This document shows positions 15,396-21,974 of a stretch of DNA of 32,418 nucleotides, piece after piece. A model generated the notes under the pieces. The model had not been told where the DNA came from. It ran no database searches and was given only the letters and a program-made list of their open reading frames with translations. Positions within the stretch are counted from its first letter, which is position 1. The number at the start of each line of letters is the position of its first letter. Made by a program: the position numbers and the translations under genes. Source of the DNA: Clostridia bacterium (GTDB lineage: Bacteria > Bacillota > Clostridia > Christensenellales > UBA1242); the NCBI GenBank assembly GCA_009929275.1, contig SAAW01000013.1, positions 1 to 32,418 of the forward strand. The letters are read 5' to 3'.

Positions 15396-15470
15396 TGGCT
15401 GGGGTGGAAGGATTCGAACCTACGAATGTTGGAGTCAGAGTCCAATGCCTTACCACTTGGCGACACCCCA
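15396..15470 (-). tRNA. tRNA-Gln(CTG)
   Basis: TGGGGTG/CACCCCA acceptor, anticodon stem TTGGA/TCCAA with loop CTCTGAC (anticodon CTG), encoded CCA. Same acceptor, D-arm and discriminator as tRNA-Gln(TTG), indicating duplication with a change of anticodon arm. Confidence 0.95.
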
Positions 15471-15484
15471 CTGAATATTTATAT

Positions 15485-15513
15485 ATTATGCAATAAAATC
15501 ATATAAAAATCAA
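15485..15513 (-). promoter_or_regulatory. Promoter of tRNA-Gln(CTG)
   Basis: Minus-strand TTGATT (15508-15513), a 17-nt spacer and CATAAT (15485-15490), 14 nt before the tRNA 5' end. Confidence 0.6.
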
Positions 15514-15544
15514 TACAATTTTTGCAAATTTTCAAAACAAAAAG

Positions 15545-15573
15545 TTGACAATAAAATAATTGTGTGGTAGAGT
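15545..15573 (+). promoter_or_regulatory. Promoter of tRNA-Gly-Arg-His
   Basis: Perfect TTGACA (15545-15550), a 17-nt spacer and TAGAGT (15568-15573), 31 nt upstream of the tRNA-Gly 5' end. Confidence 0.6.
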
Positions 15574-15604
15574 TATTTTGCATTAAAAATTGCTTTAATT
15601 TTAT

Positions 15605-15678
15605 GCGGGTGTAGCTCAGTGGTAGAGTTCCAGCCTTCCAAGCTGGCCGCGAGGGTCCGATTCCCTTCACCCGCTCCA
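15605..15678 (+). tRNA. tRNA-Gly(TCC)
   Basis: GCGGGTG/CACCCGC acceptor, anticodon stem CCAGC/GCTGG with loop CTTCCAA (anticodon TCC), T73 and encoded CCA. First of three plus-strand tRNAs. Confidence 0.95.
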
Positions 15679-15683
15679 CATTT

Positions 15684-15760
15684 GTTTCAGTAGCTCAGTT
15701 GGATAGAGCACCGCCCTTCTAAGGCGGGTGTCGGGGGTTCGAATCCCTCCTGGAACACCA
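15684..15760 (+). tRNA. tRNA-Arg(TCT)
   Basis: GTTTCAG/CTGGAAC acceptor, anticodon stem CCGCC/GGCGG with loop CTTCTAA (anticodon TCT), A73 and encoded CCA. Confidence 0.95.
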
Positions 15761-15764
15761 ATAT

Positions 15765-15842
15765 GGTGGATGTAGCGCAGTTGGTTAGAGCGCCAGATTG
15801 TGGATCTGGAGGTCGTGGGTTCAAATCCCATCTTTCACCCCA
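15765..15842 (+). tRNA. tRNA-His(GTG)
   Basis: Encodes the extra G at -1 opposite C73, as expected for tRNA-His. The anticodon stem CCAGA/TCTGG carries loop TTGTGGA (anticodon GTG), and CCA is encoded. The acceptor GTGGATG/CTTTCAC has a G-U at 4:69 and a U-U mismatch at 6:67. Confidence 0.93.
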
Positions 15843-15844
15843 AT

Positions 15845-15873
15845 AAAGACTGTTGCTACGGTCTTTTTTTTTA
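15845..15873 (+). terminator. Terminator of the tRNA-Gly-Arg-His operon
   Basis: AAAGAC (15845-15850) pairs with GTCTTT (15861-15866), extended by T-G, G-C and T-A pairs over a TGCT loop, followed by a T-run, directly after tRNA-His. Confidence 0.8.
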
Positions 15874-15965
15874 ATAAAAAACAAGGACTTTCTTTGCACT
15901 TTGTTTTGCAAAAATTGTTCTTGTTTTTTCTTGCTTTTAAATTAAAATCTTAAAAATAATTTTAA

Positions 15966-16832
15966 TCAATATAACTGTTTATAATCATTTTCTCTCTTTT
16001 GCTCGTTCTTTTGAGATGATTTCTGTGTAAAACTATTTACCCCGAGAACGCTATCTTGAATGTATTTTTCATCTTTTTGCAAAATATCAAATAAATCTTC
16101 AAAAGAATTAAATTGGGCTTTCATTTGATAAAAAGCATCAACTTTTTCATAGTCTTGCACACTATTTTTATCTCTTTTTAGCATACTGATTTTTTGTTTT
16201 AAAATAAAATCTTCAAACCAGTTTTCTTTTGAAAAATCTGTTTGCTCAAAAAACTGGGGGTTACTTTCAACAAAAATTGTGGACAATTCATCAATAAAAT
16301 TAATTGCGCACCCAATAAATTCTGTTTTTAAATACCCATGAGGAGGAGGTTCAATGCTCAAACACTGCAATAAAACAGATTCTTTTTTTGTATTTTTATC
16401 AATTTTAAGAACTTTTTCAATCTTTTTAAAAAAGGCTTTTTTAATCATTTTATAGTTATATCTTTTTTCATTTTCTGTGCAAATGTTTTCTTCTAATATT
16501 TTCATAAAGTCGGCAGGATTAAATTCTTTTTGAGCAAAAGTCTTTTTGACATCTTTTAGAAAATCTTCCCTTGAATATTCTTCTGGAAAATCAACCAAAT
16601 CGTCAATTTTTTGCAAAATCATTGTCACGTTAAAATTTGGCTTGTTAGACTCACTCATTAATACATCTTTGTGTGCCATTATGAGTGCATATGCAAGTGC
16701 CTCAACTGCATCTTCAAGAAATAAACCCTTGCCATAATCTTGGTCTAAAATAGTGCCTTCTTTAACAGCATCGTCCTCAACGTAGCCACTCAAATTGAAA
16801 CGTTTAACTTTAACATCAACCTTTTTTTTCAT
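15966..16832 (-). CDS. Uncharacterised protein, paralogue of the gene at 16953
   Basis: A 288-residue soluble, mostly helical protein of unknown family. It aligns along most of its length with the next gene upstream: shared blocks include GTxxxxDYGKxxFL (near residue 26), AYxLIM (near 47), IDDLVDFP/INRFIDFP (near 75), ILEEN/ELEEN (near 110), and PPxGYxKT (near 165). I chose the ATG at 16832, with GAGGAA 6 nt upstream, over the in-frame GTG one codon earlier. The C-terminal end is Gln/Lys/Ser-rich and unstructured-looking. It has its own TTGACA promoter. Confidence 0.85.
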   Translation of the reverse strand: MKKKVDVKVKRFNLSGYVEDDAVKEGTILDQDYGKGLFLEDAVEALAYALIMAHKDVLMSESNKPNFNVTMILQKIDDLVDFPEEYSREDFLKDVKKTFAQKEFNPADFMKILEENICTENEKRYNYKMIKKAFFKKIEKVLKIDKNTKKESVLLQCLSIEPPPHGYLKTEFIGCAINFIDELSTIFVESNPQFFEQTDFSKENWFEDFILKQKISMLKRDKNSVQDYEKVDAFYQMKAQFNSFEDLFDILQKDEKYIQDSVLGVNSFTQKSSQKNEQKRENDYKQLY

Positions 16833-16856
16833 CACAAATTCCTCACTTATTATAAT

Positions 16857-16885
16857 ATTTTATCCCAATTAAGTTCGAATGTCAA
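16857..16885 (-). promoter_or_regulatory. Sigma-A promoter for the gene at 16832
   Basis: Minus-strand perfect TTGACA (16880-16885), a 17-nt spacer and TAAAAT (16857-16862). Confidence 0.7.
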
Positions 16886-16914
16886 TGCTGGATTGCTTTT
16901 TAAACTATTTTCTG

Positions 16915-16945
16915 AAAATAAAAAACCCACAAATTTGTGAGTTGT
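16915..16945 (-). terminator. Intrinsic terminator of the gene at 16953
   Basis: Minus-strand AACTCACAAATTTGTGGGTT (16924-16943), a near-perfect palindrome, followed by a T-run (A residues 16917-16925 on plus), 9 bp after the stop. It separates the two paralogues transcriptionally. Confidence 0.7.
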
Positions 16946-16952
16946 TTAAAGT

Positions 16953-17852
16953 TTATTCTAAAAAAAATTCAGAAGAGTCGACATTAAAATAGTTTGTAGG
17001 AAATTCTGGTTCGGCCTCTTTTTTCAAAACCTTGTGGGAATTGTAGGTTAAAAGTTCAATTAAATCATTAAGAGAAATTTGTATTGCTTTCATATGCTGG
17101 CAGATGTCAATTGCTTCATTATTGTCAATAATTGCTTTTGCATTATTCCTTATTTTCCCTTCATTGATTTCTTTAATAAGTTTATCTGCCCAATCCCAAT
17201 CGTATGGCATAAATCTAAAACCTTCAAAAAGTTCTGGAAAGTTTTTTAAAAGTAAATTTTCTTGGGCGTTAAAAATATCCATTGCATTTGTGATTAGGCT
17301 TGTTTTTGAATATCCTTTTGGAGGAGTTTCCAAATTGGAAATCTGAGAAATTATATCCTCTGGTTTTGTTAGATTATAAATTTTAATTATATTCTTTAAT
17401 CTCATAATAAAAGCATTTTTAATAATCTCGTGATTACTTTCACCTTTGTTTGACAAATCCATATTTTCTTCCAATTCATCAAAAAAATGATGAGGATTAG
17501 CATTTTTTTGTAAAAATATTTTTCTCACAACATCGTGAAATTCTTCCTTTGTGAAAATACTTGGAAAATCTATAAATCTATTAATCCTTCCTAATAATTT
17601 ATCTTTATAAATTTCTGACCTTCTCTCATCTTTCAAAAGTGCTTTGTTTTCCATTATTAAGAGATATGCAAAAACTTCAGCTGGATTGGTTAAAAATGAC
17701 TCTTTACCATAGTCTTCACCAAAAAAAGTTCCAGTTTTTTCTGCATTTTCATCAACTAAATTGTCACCATTAAAACTTATCCGTTTGCCATCAATTTCTA
17801 TATTTTCTGCGCTATAAACTGCAATGATGGAGTCCCCTATTTTTCTTTGCAT
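16953..17852 (-). CDS. Uncharacterised protein, paralogue of the gene at 15966
   Basis: A 299-residue soluble helical protein with no recognised domain. The frame opens further up (17903), but the ATG at 17852 is chosen because GAGGAAG precedes it closely and the upstream extension runs into the promoter. Shared blocks with the downstream paralogue cover residues about 30-200; the C-terminal third is divergent here. The copies have separate promoters and are separated by a terminator, so they can be expressed independently. Both have GAGGAA-type ribosome-binding sites. Function is unknown. Confidence 0.85.
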   Translation of the reverse strand: MQRKIGDSIIAVYSAENIEIDGKRISFNGDNLVDENAEKTGTFFGEDYGKESFLTNPAEVFAYLLIMENKALLKDERRSEIYKDKLLGRINRFIDFPSIFTKEEFHDVVRKIFLQKNANPHHFFDELEENMDLSNKGESNHEIIKNAFIMRLKNIIKIYNLTKPEDIISQISNLETPPKGYSKTSLITNAMDIFNAQENLLLKNFPELFEGFRFMPYDWDWADKLIKEINEGKIRNNAKAIIDNNEAIDICQHMKAIQISLNDLIELLTYNSHKVLKKEAEPEFPTNYFNVDSSEFFLE

Positions 17853-17874
17853 TTCTTCCTCACTTTGTGTTTTT

Positions 17875-17903
17875 ATTCTATTATATAAAAAACAAGAAGT
17901 CAA
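17875..17903 (-). promoter_or_regulatory. Sigma-A-type promoter for the gene at 17852
   Basis: Minus-strand TTGACT (17898-17903), a 17-nt spacer and TAGAAT (17875-17880), 22 bp upstream of the ATG. Confidence 0.6.
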
Positions 17904-17974
17904 TATTTAATATTTTAAAAAATTTGAATAAAAATTTTTTTAAAACTTAAACTAGCATAAAAAGGGGGTTAATT

Positions 17975-18193
17975 ATGAAAATTGCTAACATAATTGCTTG
18001 GATTCTTCTTATAATCGGGGGGCTTAACTGGCTGATTATTGGAATATTCACAATAAACATTGTGAGTCTGCTGGTGGGAGGAGTTGCCATTCTTCTCAGA
18101 ATTGTCTACATTCTCGTTGGACTAAGTGCACTTTGGATTCTCTTCGTGCCACTAATTGAAAAAGGACGAATCTCATTTTGGGGAGTAAAATAA
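17975..18193 (+). CDS. DUF378 (YuzA-like) small membrane protein
   Basis: A 72-residue protein with two membrane helices (about residues 3-26 and 33-60) and the family pattern IIGGLNWLIIGIF then YILVGLSALW. DUF378 proteins are widespread in Firmicutes; the function is unknown. AAGGGGG precedes the ATG at 7 nt. It is monocistronic and followed by a terminator. Confidence 0.9.
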   Translation: MKIANIIAWILLIIGGLNWLIIGIFTINIVSLLVGGVAILLRIVYILVGLSALWILFVPLIEKGRISFWGVK

Positions 18194-18220
18194 CTTGTAT
18201 TTTTTTTAATCTATTCTTTA

Positions 18221-18250
18221 AAAAAACTCACTTTTTAGGTGAGTTTTTTA
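18221..18250 (+). terminator. Intrinsic terminator of the DUF378 gene
   Basis: AAAAACTCAC pairs with GTGAGTTTTT over a 7-nt loop with a T-run. The A-run on the other side allows it to stop the convergent spoIVA transcript as well. Confidence 0.8.
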
Positions 18251-18291
18251 ATGTTTAGAAATTATTTTTTTTTGTTAATTTATCTTTATAA

Positions 18292-19770
18292 TTAAAGCAA
18301 TATGCAAATTATTCCGCCCTTGCCCTCGTTGACAATCCTTGAAAGAGTTTTTCTAATTTTTCTCTGAGCCTCGACAGGCATTTGCACGATTTTTTTGTTA
18401 AGCCCTTCGTTCACAAGGCTGTGCATACTCTTGCCAAACATATTTGTGTCCCAAAGGCTTTTTGGATTGTTTTCAAACTCTTTTAAAAGATATTTCACAA
18501 GTTCTTCACTTTGTTGCTCGGAGCCCACGATTGGGCTTATCTCTGTTTCGACATCAACTTTCATTATATGCCAACTTGGAGCACTGGCTTTGAGCCTGAC
18601 GCCGTAACGAGAACCTTGTTTCACCATTTCGGGTTCTTCAAGTGTCATTTCTTCAATTTTTGGACTGACAACTCCATATCCCGTTTCTTCCACCTGCGAG
18701 AGTGCCTCACTAAATTTATCATATTCACCTTTTGCGTAAGCAAGTTTTTTGATGTAAGTAACAAGTTCAAAATCGCTGGAAATTTTTTGGTCGCATTCAC
18801 GAGAAAGCACTTTGTAGAACAAGTCTTGCTTTGGCTTGATGTCAAGATATGCAATTCCTTTCCCCATATCGATGCCAGCCATACTCACTGTTTCAAAATT
18901 TTCACTTGCCTCAAACGCCATTTTTTCACTGTCAAGTTCGCCAATTTTTCTTGTTTTGTCAATTATATATTTGCTTTGAGCGACAATTTCTTGAATGAGT
19001 TCGTCGTCATATGGCAGTGCTTGGAGCCAACTTGGCATCTTAACCCGCAGAGAATATAATGGAAATTCTTGCAAAATATTTGAGAAAATTTCGTTTATAT
19101 TTTGCTGTGTTAAGTTTAAAACGTCCAATGTTATCACGGGGATTTCATATTTTTTGCTAAGAGACTCTCTCAAAGAAAGCGTGTCTTCATCTTTTGGTCT
19201 TGCTGAATTTATGACGACAACAAAAGGTTTTCCAAGGGCTTTTAGTTCAAGGATTGCCTTATTTTCGGCGTCTACAAAACTTTTCCTTTGAAGTTCTCCA
19301 AAACTTCCGTCTGTCGTGAGCACCACTGCAATCGTCGAATGGTCGGTGATAACTTTTTTTGTGCCAATTTCCGCTGCGTCTTCAAAAGAAAGAGATTTGT
19401 CGCTCCAAGGTGTTTTGACAAGTCGAGGTTTGTTGTTTTCAACGAGTCCTTCTGCCCCGCTTACTGTGTATCCCACGCAATCCACAAGGCGAATTTTCAA
19501 ATTCACTTTTTCATTAACTGTAATTTTGACTGCCTCTTTTGGCACAAAACGGGGTTGCGTCGTCATTATTGTTTTGCCGTCGGCACTTTGAGGAAGTTCG
19601 TCTACTGTTCGTATTTTATCATAGTCATTTGTTATGTTTGGCAATACCATTTCATTCATAAAATTTGTGATGAACGTGGATTTTCCGCAACGAACAGGTC
19701 CGACAACACCAAGATAGATGTCGCCAGATGTCCTTGTTGAAATGTCATCATATATATTGTTTGAATTCAT
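18292..19770 (-). CDS. spoIVA: Stage IV sporulation protein A, spore-coat morphogenetic ATPase
   Basis: SpoIVA polymerises on the outer forespore membrane using ATP and forms the coat basement layer. At 492 residues it is full length. It has Walker A VVGPVRCGKST near residue 22, a LVDCVGY Walker B-like segment near 94, the middle domain, and a C-terminal anchoring domain ending in a hydrophobic ICILL. The ATG follows GGAGG (19777-19781), and a sigma-E-type promoter lies 32-58 bp upstream. It follows plsY and der on the same strand; in Bacillus der, gpsA and spoIVA are neighbours, but gpsA is absent here. Confidence 0.97.
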   Translation of the reverse strand: MNSNNIYDDISTRTSGDIYLGVVGPVRCGKSTFITNFMNEMVLPNITNDYDKIRTVDELPQSADGKTIMTTQPRFVPKEAVKITVNEKVNLKIRLVDCVGYTVSGAEGLVENNKPRLVKTPWSDKSLSFEDAAEIGTKKVITDHSTIAVVLTTDGSFGELQRKSFVDAENKAILELKALGKPFVVVINSARPKDEDTLSLRESLSKKYEIPVITLDVLNLTQQNINEIFSNILQEFPLYSLRVKMPSWLQALPYDDELIQEIVAQSKYIIDKTRKIGELDSEKMAFEASENFETVSMAGIDMGKGIAYLDIKPKQDLFYKVLSRECDQKISSDFELVTYIKKLAYAKGEYDKFSEALSQVEETGYGVVSPKIEEMTLEEPEMVKQGSRYGVRLKASAPSWHIMKVDVETEISPIVGSEQQSEELVKYLLKEFENNPKSLWDTNMFGKSMHSLVNEGLNKKIVQMPVEAQRKIRKTLSRIVNEGKGGIICILL

Positions 19771-19801
19771 TATGTTCCTCCGTGTAAATTCGTTATAACA
19801 A

Positions 19802-19828
19802 AATATATGACTAAGAAATTATCGTTAT
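19802..19828 (-). promoter_or_regulatory. Sigma-E-type promoter of spoIVA
   Basis: Minus-strand GCATAA with core ATA (19826-19828), a 16-nt spacer and CATATATT (19802-19809). This matches the sigma-E consensus ATA-N16-18-CATACANT at all three -35 bases and 5 of the 7 defined -10 bases. It lies wholly between plsY and spoIVA. Confidence 0.65.
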
Positions 19829-19846
19829 GCAAAAAAAAAGAAAAAG

Positions 19847-20551
19847 TCAGCCTATTTCTTTTCTTTTTATTTGTTCTTTTTCCAATTTGCTGAGTTTATT
19901 TTTTGAGGAATGTTTTAAAAAACTCTTTTTAAAATTTAACCTATTCTCTTTGCCAGTTAAAAGCCTGAAAATGTTTCGCCTGTGAGCGTATATGATGAGG
20001 AAAAAAATTGCAAAGAGCAAAAAACTTAAAACTATGTTGCCTTGCCCTGTTAGAAGTCCCAAAGAATATGCCTCATAGATTGTGAAAATGGTGACGATGC
20101 AAAAAGACATCACCGACGCATAGTCGAACAAAAGCAAGAATAGAAATCCAAAAACAAAAGTGAGGACACCTAAAACAGGAGTTGCGACACAAAACATTCC
20201 ATAGACAGCAGCGACACCTTTCCCACCTTTAAAATGATAGAACAGCGGAAAAATCGTGCCAACAAGTGAGAACAATCCACCCAAAAATAAGCCAATGTAG
20301 GACTCTATCCCCGTCCACCCAAACAGCCATTTGCCAAAAAGAGCAGGGATAATTCCCTTTAACATATCAAACAAAAGAGTGATTAAGCCGACCCAAAAAC
20401 CAAGATTTCTGATCATATTCATAGTCCCCGGGTTGCCACTGCCGGCTTTTAAAATGTCGTAGTGATTTGCTTTGCTGATTATTTTGGCGAAAAAAATATT
20501 ACCTATAAGGTAGGAAATTATTATTAAAATGACATATTTCCACCATTCCAC
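19847..20551 (-). CDS. plsY: Acyl-phosphate:glycerol-3-phosphate acyltransferase
   Basis: Integral membrane enzyme that transfers an acyl group from acyl phosphate to glycerol-3-phosphate, the first step of phospholipid synthesis in most Firmicutes. The 234 residues have about five membrane helices and the three PlsY motifs: SGNPGTMNMIR near residue 38, FYHFKGGKGVAA near 103, and the C-terminal IIYAHRRNIFRLLTGKENR near 188. It has an extra Lys-rich cytoplasmic tail. It starts 4 bp after the der stop, so the two are translationally linked. Confidence 0.95.
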   Translation of the reverse strand: MEWWKYVILIIISYLIGNIFFAKIISKANHYDILKAGSGNPGTMNMIRNLGFWVGLITLLFDMLKGIIPALFGKWLFGWTGIESYIGLFLGGLFSLVGTIFPLFYHFKGGKGVAAVYGMFCVATPVLGVLTFVFGFLFLLLFDYASVMSFCIVTIFTIYEAYSLGLLTGQGNIVLSFLLFAIFFLIIYAHRRNIFRLLTGKENRLNFKKSFLKHSSKNKLSKLEKEQIKRKEIG

Positions 20552-20555
20552 TTTC

Positions 20556-21887
20556 TTATTCTTCCTTATCAGTTCGATTTTTAATCACAATTTTAATTGG
20601 CGTGCCACTGAAATCGACCGCCTTTCTTATGGTGTTTTCAAGATATCTCAAATATGAAAAGTGCATATTTTCCTTGTCATTCACAAAGATGACGAATGTT
20701 GGAACCATAACACCTGTCTGCGTTGCATATAAAATTTTGAGCCTTTGACCATTCTTGGAAGGTGGCTGTTTCAAATTGATTGCAGTTTGAATGATGTCGT
20801 TGAGTTGCCCTGTGGTGATGCGTTTGTTCGCATTTTGAAGGACTTTTTCCACTGTTTCCATAATCTTTGGAATTCTTTGATTTGATTTAACAGACACAAA
20901 AAGGGGGACAAAATAGTCCATAAACTTCAAGTCTTCTTTCAAATTATCGGTGTATTTGTTGATTGTATATCCGTCTTTATCTTCAATCAAATCCCATTTG
21001 TTAAGCACAATTATGCTTGGCTTGTGCTGTTCGTGGACGAACCCTGCCACTTTTATGTCTTGCTCTGTTATGCCGTCGGCAACGTCAATCATCACAAGCA
21101 CAATGTCGGCTCGTTTGATTGCTTCAATCGTCCTCAAAACACTGTATCTCTCAATTGAACCGCTTTCAATCGCGTTTTTCTTGCGAAGCCCTGCGGTGTC
21201 GATGAGAATATAATCTTTGCCGTTATATCTAAATTCAGAGTCAATAGCGTCGCGTGTGGTGCCAGCAATTTTGCTGACGACAAGCCTTTCTTCACCCAAA
21301 AATTTGTTCACCAGACTGCTTTTCCCTGCATTTGGCTTGCCCACAATGGCAATTTTGATGGCATCTGGCTTCTCTTCTTTTAAAGCATTTTTATCTTTCA
21401 AGCAAACAATAATCTCGTCTAAAAGTTCACCTAACCCCTTTCCTTGCTCTGAAGAAATGGGGAAAACTCGCTTGAACCCAAGTTCATAGAAATCAAAAGA
21501 TTTCTCAATCTCAAAATTATCTAGTTTGTTCACAACTAAAATTACTTCTTTTCTTGTTTTTTTCATAAGAAAATCGGCAACTTCTCTGTCGGCATTTGTA
21601 ATCCCCTCTTTGCCGTCGACAAAAAACAAAATTACTTGTGCTAAATCAATGGCAATCTGGGCTTGTGCCAATATATTTTTCTCAATCTCGCCTCTATTTT
21701 CAAAGTCGAGCCCACCTGTGTCCACAAGCGTAAAATAGTTGCCGAGCCATTCAGCGTCTCCATAAATTCTGTCCCGCGTGACACCTGCAATGTCATCGAC
21801 AATGCTTATTCTTCTGCCACATATTCTGTTAAAAAAGGTGCTTTTACCAACATTTGGTCTGCCAACAACGGCAACTAGTGATTTCAA
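20556..21887 (-). CDS. der: Ribosome-assembly GTPase Der (EngA)
   Basis: Essential double-GTPase for 50S subunit maturation. Two G domains are seen: GRPNVGKST, DTGG and NKLD in the first (residues 1-160), and GKPNAGKSS, DTAG and NKWD in the second (about 178-345), then the KH-like domain. The start is TTG at 21887, supported by AAAGGA upstream and by the domain beginning at residue 4. First gene of der-plsY. Confidence 0.98.
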   Translation of the reverse strand: MKSLVAVVGRPNVGKSTFFNRICGRRISIVDDIAGVTRDRIYGDAEWLGNYFTLVDTGGLDFENRGEIEKNILAQAQIAIDLAQVILFFVDGKEGITNADREVADFLMKKTRKEVILVVNKLDNFEIEKSFDFYELGFKRVFPISSEQGKGLGELLDEIIVCLKDKNALKEEKPDAIKIAIVGKPNAGKSSLVNKFLGEERLVVSKIAGTTRDAIDSEFRYNGKDYILIDTAGLRKKNAIESGSIERYSVLRTIEAIKRADIVLVMIDVADGITEQDIKVAGFVHEQHKPSIIVLNKWDLIEDKDGYTINKYTDNLKEDLKFMDYFVPLFVSVKSNQRIPKIMETVEKVLQNANKRITTGQLNDIIQTAINLKQPPSKNGQRLKILYATQTGVMVPTFVIFVNDKENMHFSYLRYLENTIRKAVDFSGTPIKIVIKNRTDKEE

Positions 21888-21974
21888 AATTAATTTTTCC
21901 TTTATATTACTATCAAAAACAAACTTTTTAGTTTAATTCTTTGTAATGAATTGTATCACATAAAAAATTTTTTA

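Noticed and set aside
15479-15911. Two minus-strand ORFs (15479-15679 and 15687-15911) across the plus-strand tRNA genes
   Set aside because: They are antisense translations of tRNA-Gly, tRNA-Arg and tRNA-His; phrases such as WDLNPRPPDPQSGA and GFEPPTPALEG are well-known tRNA-derived false proteins.
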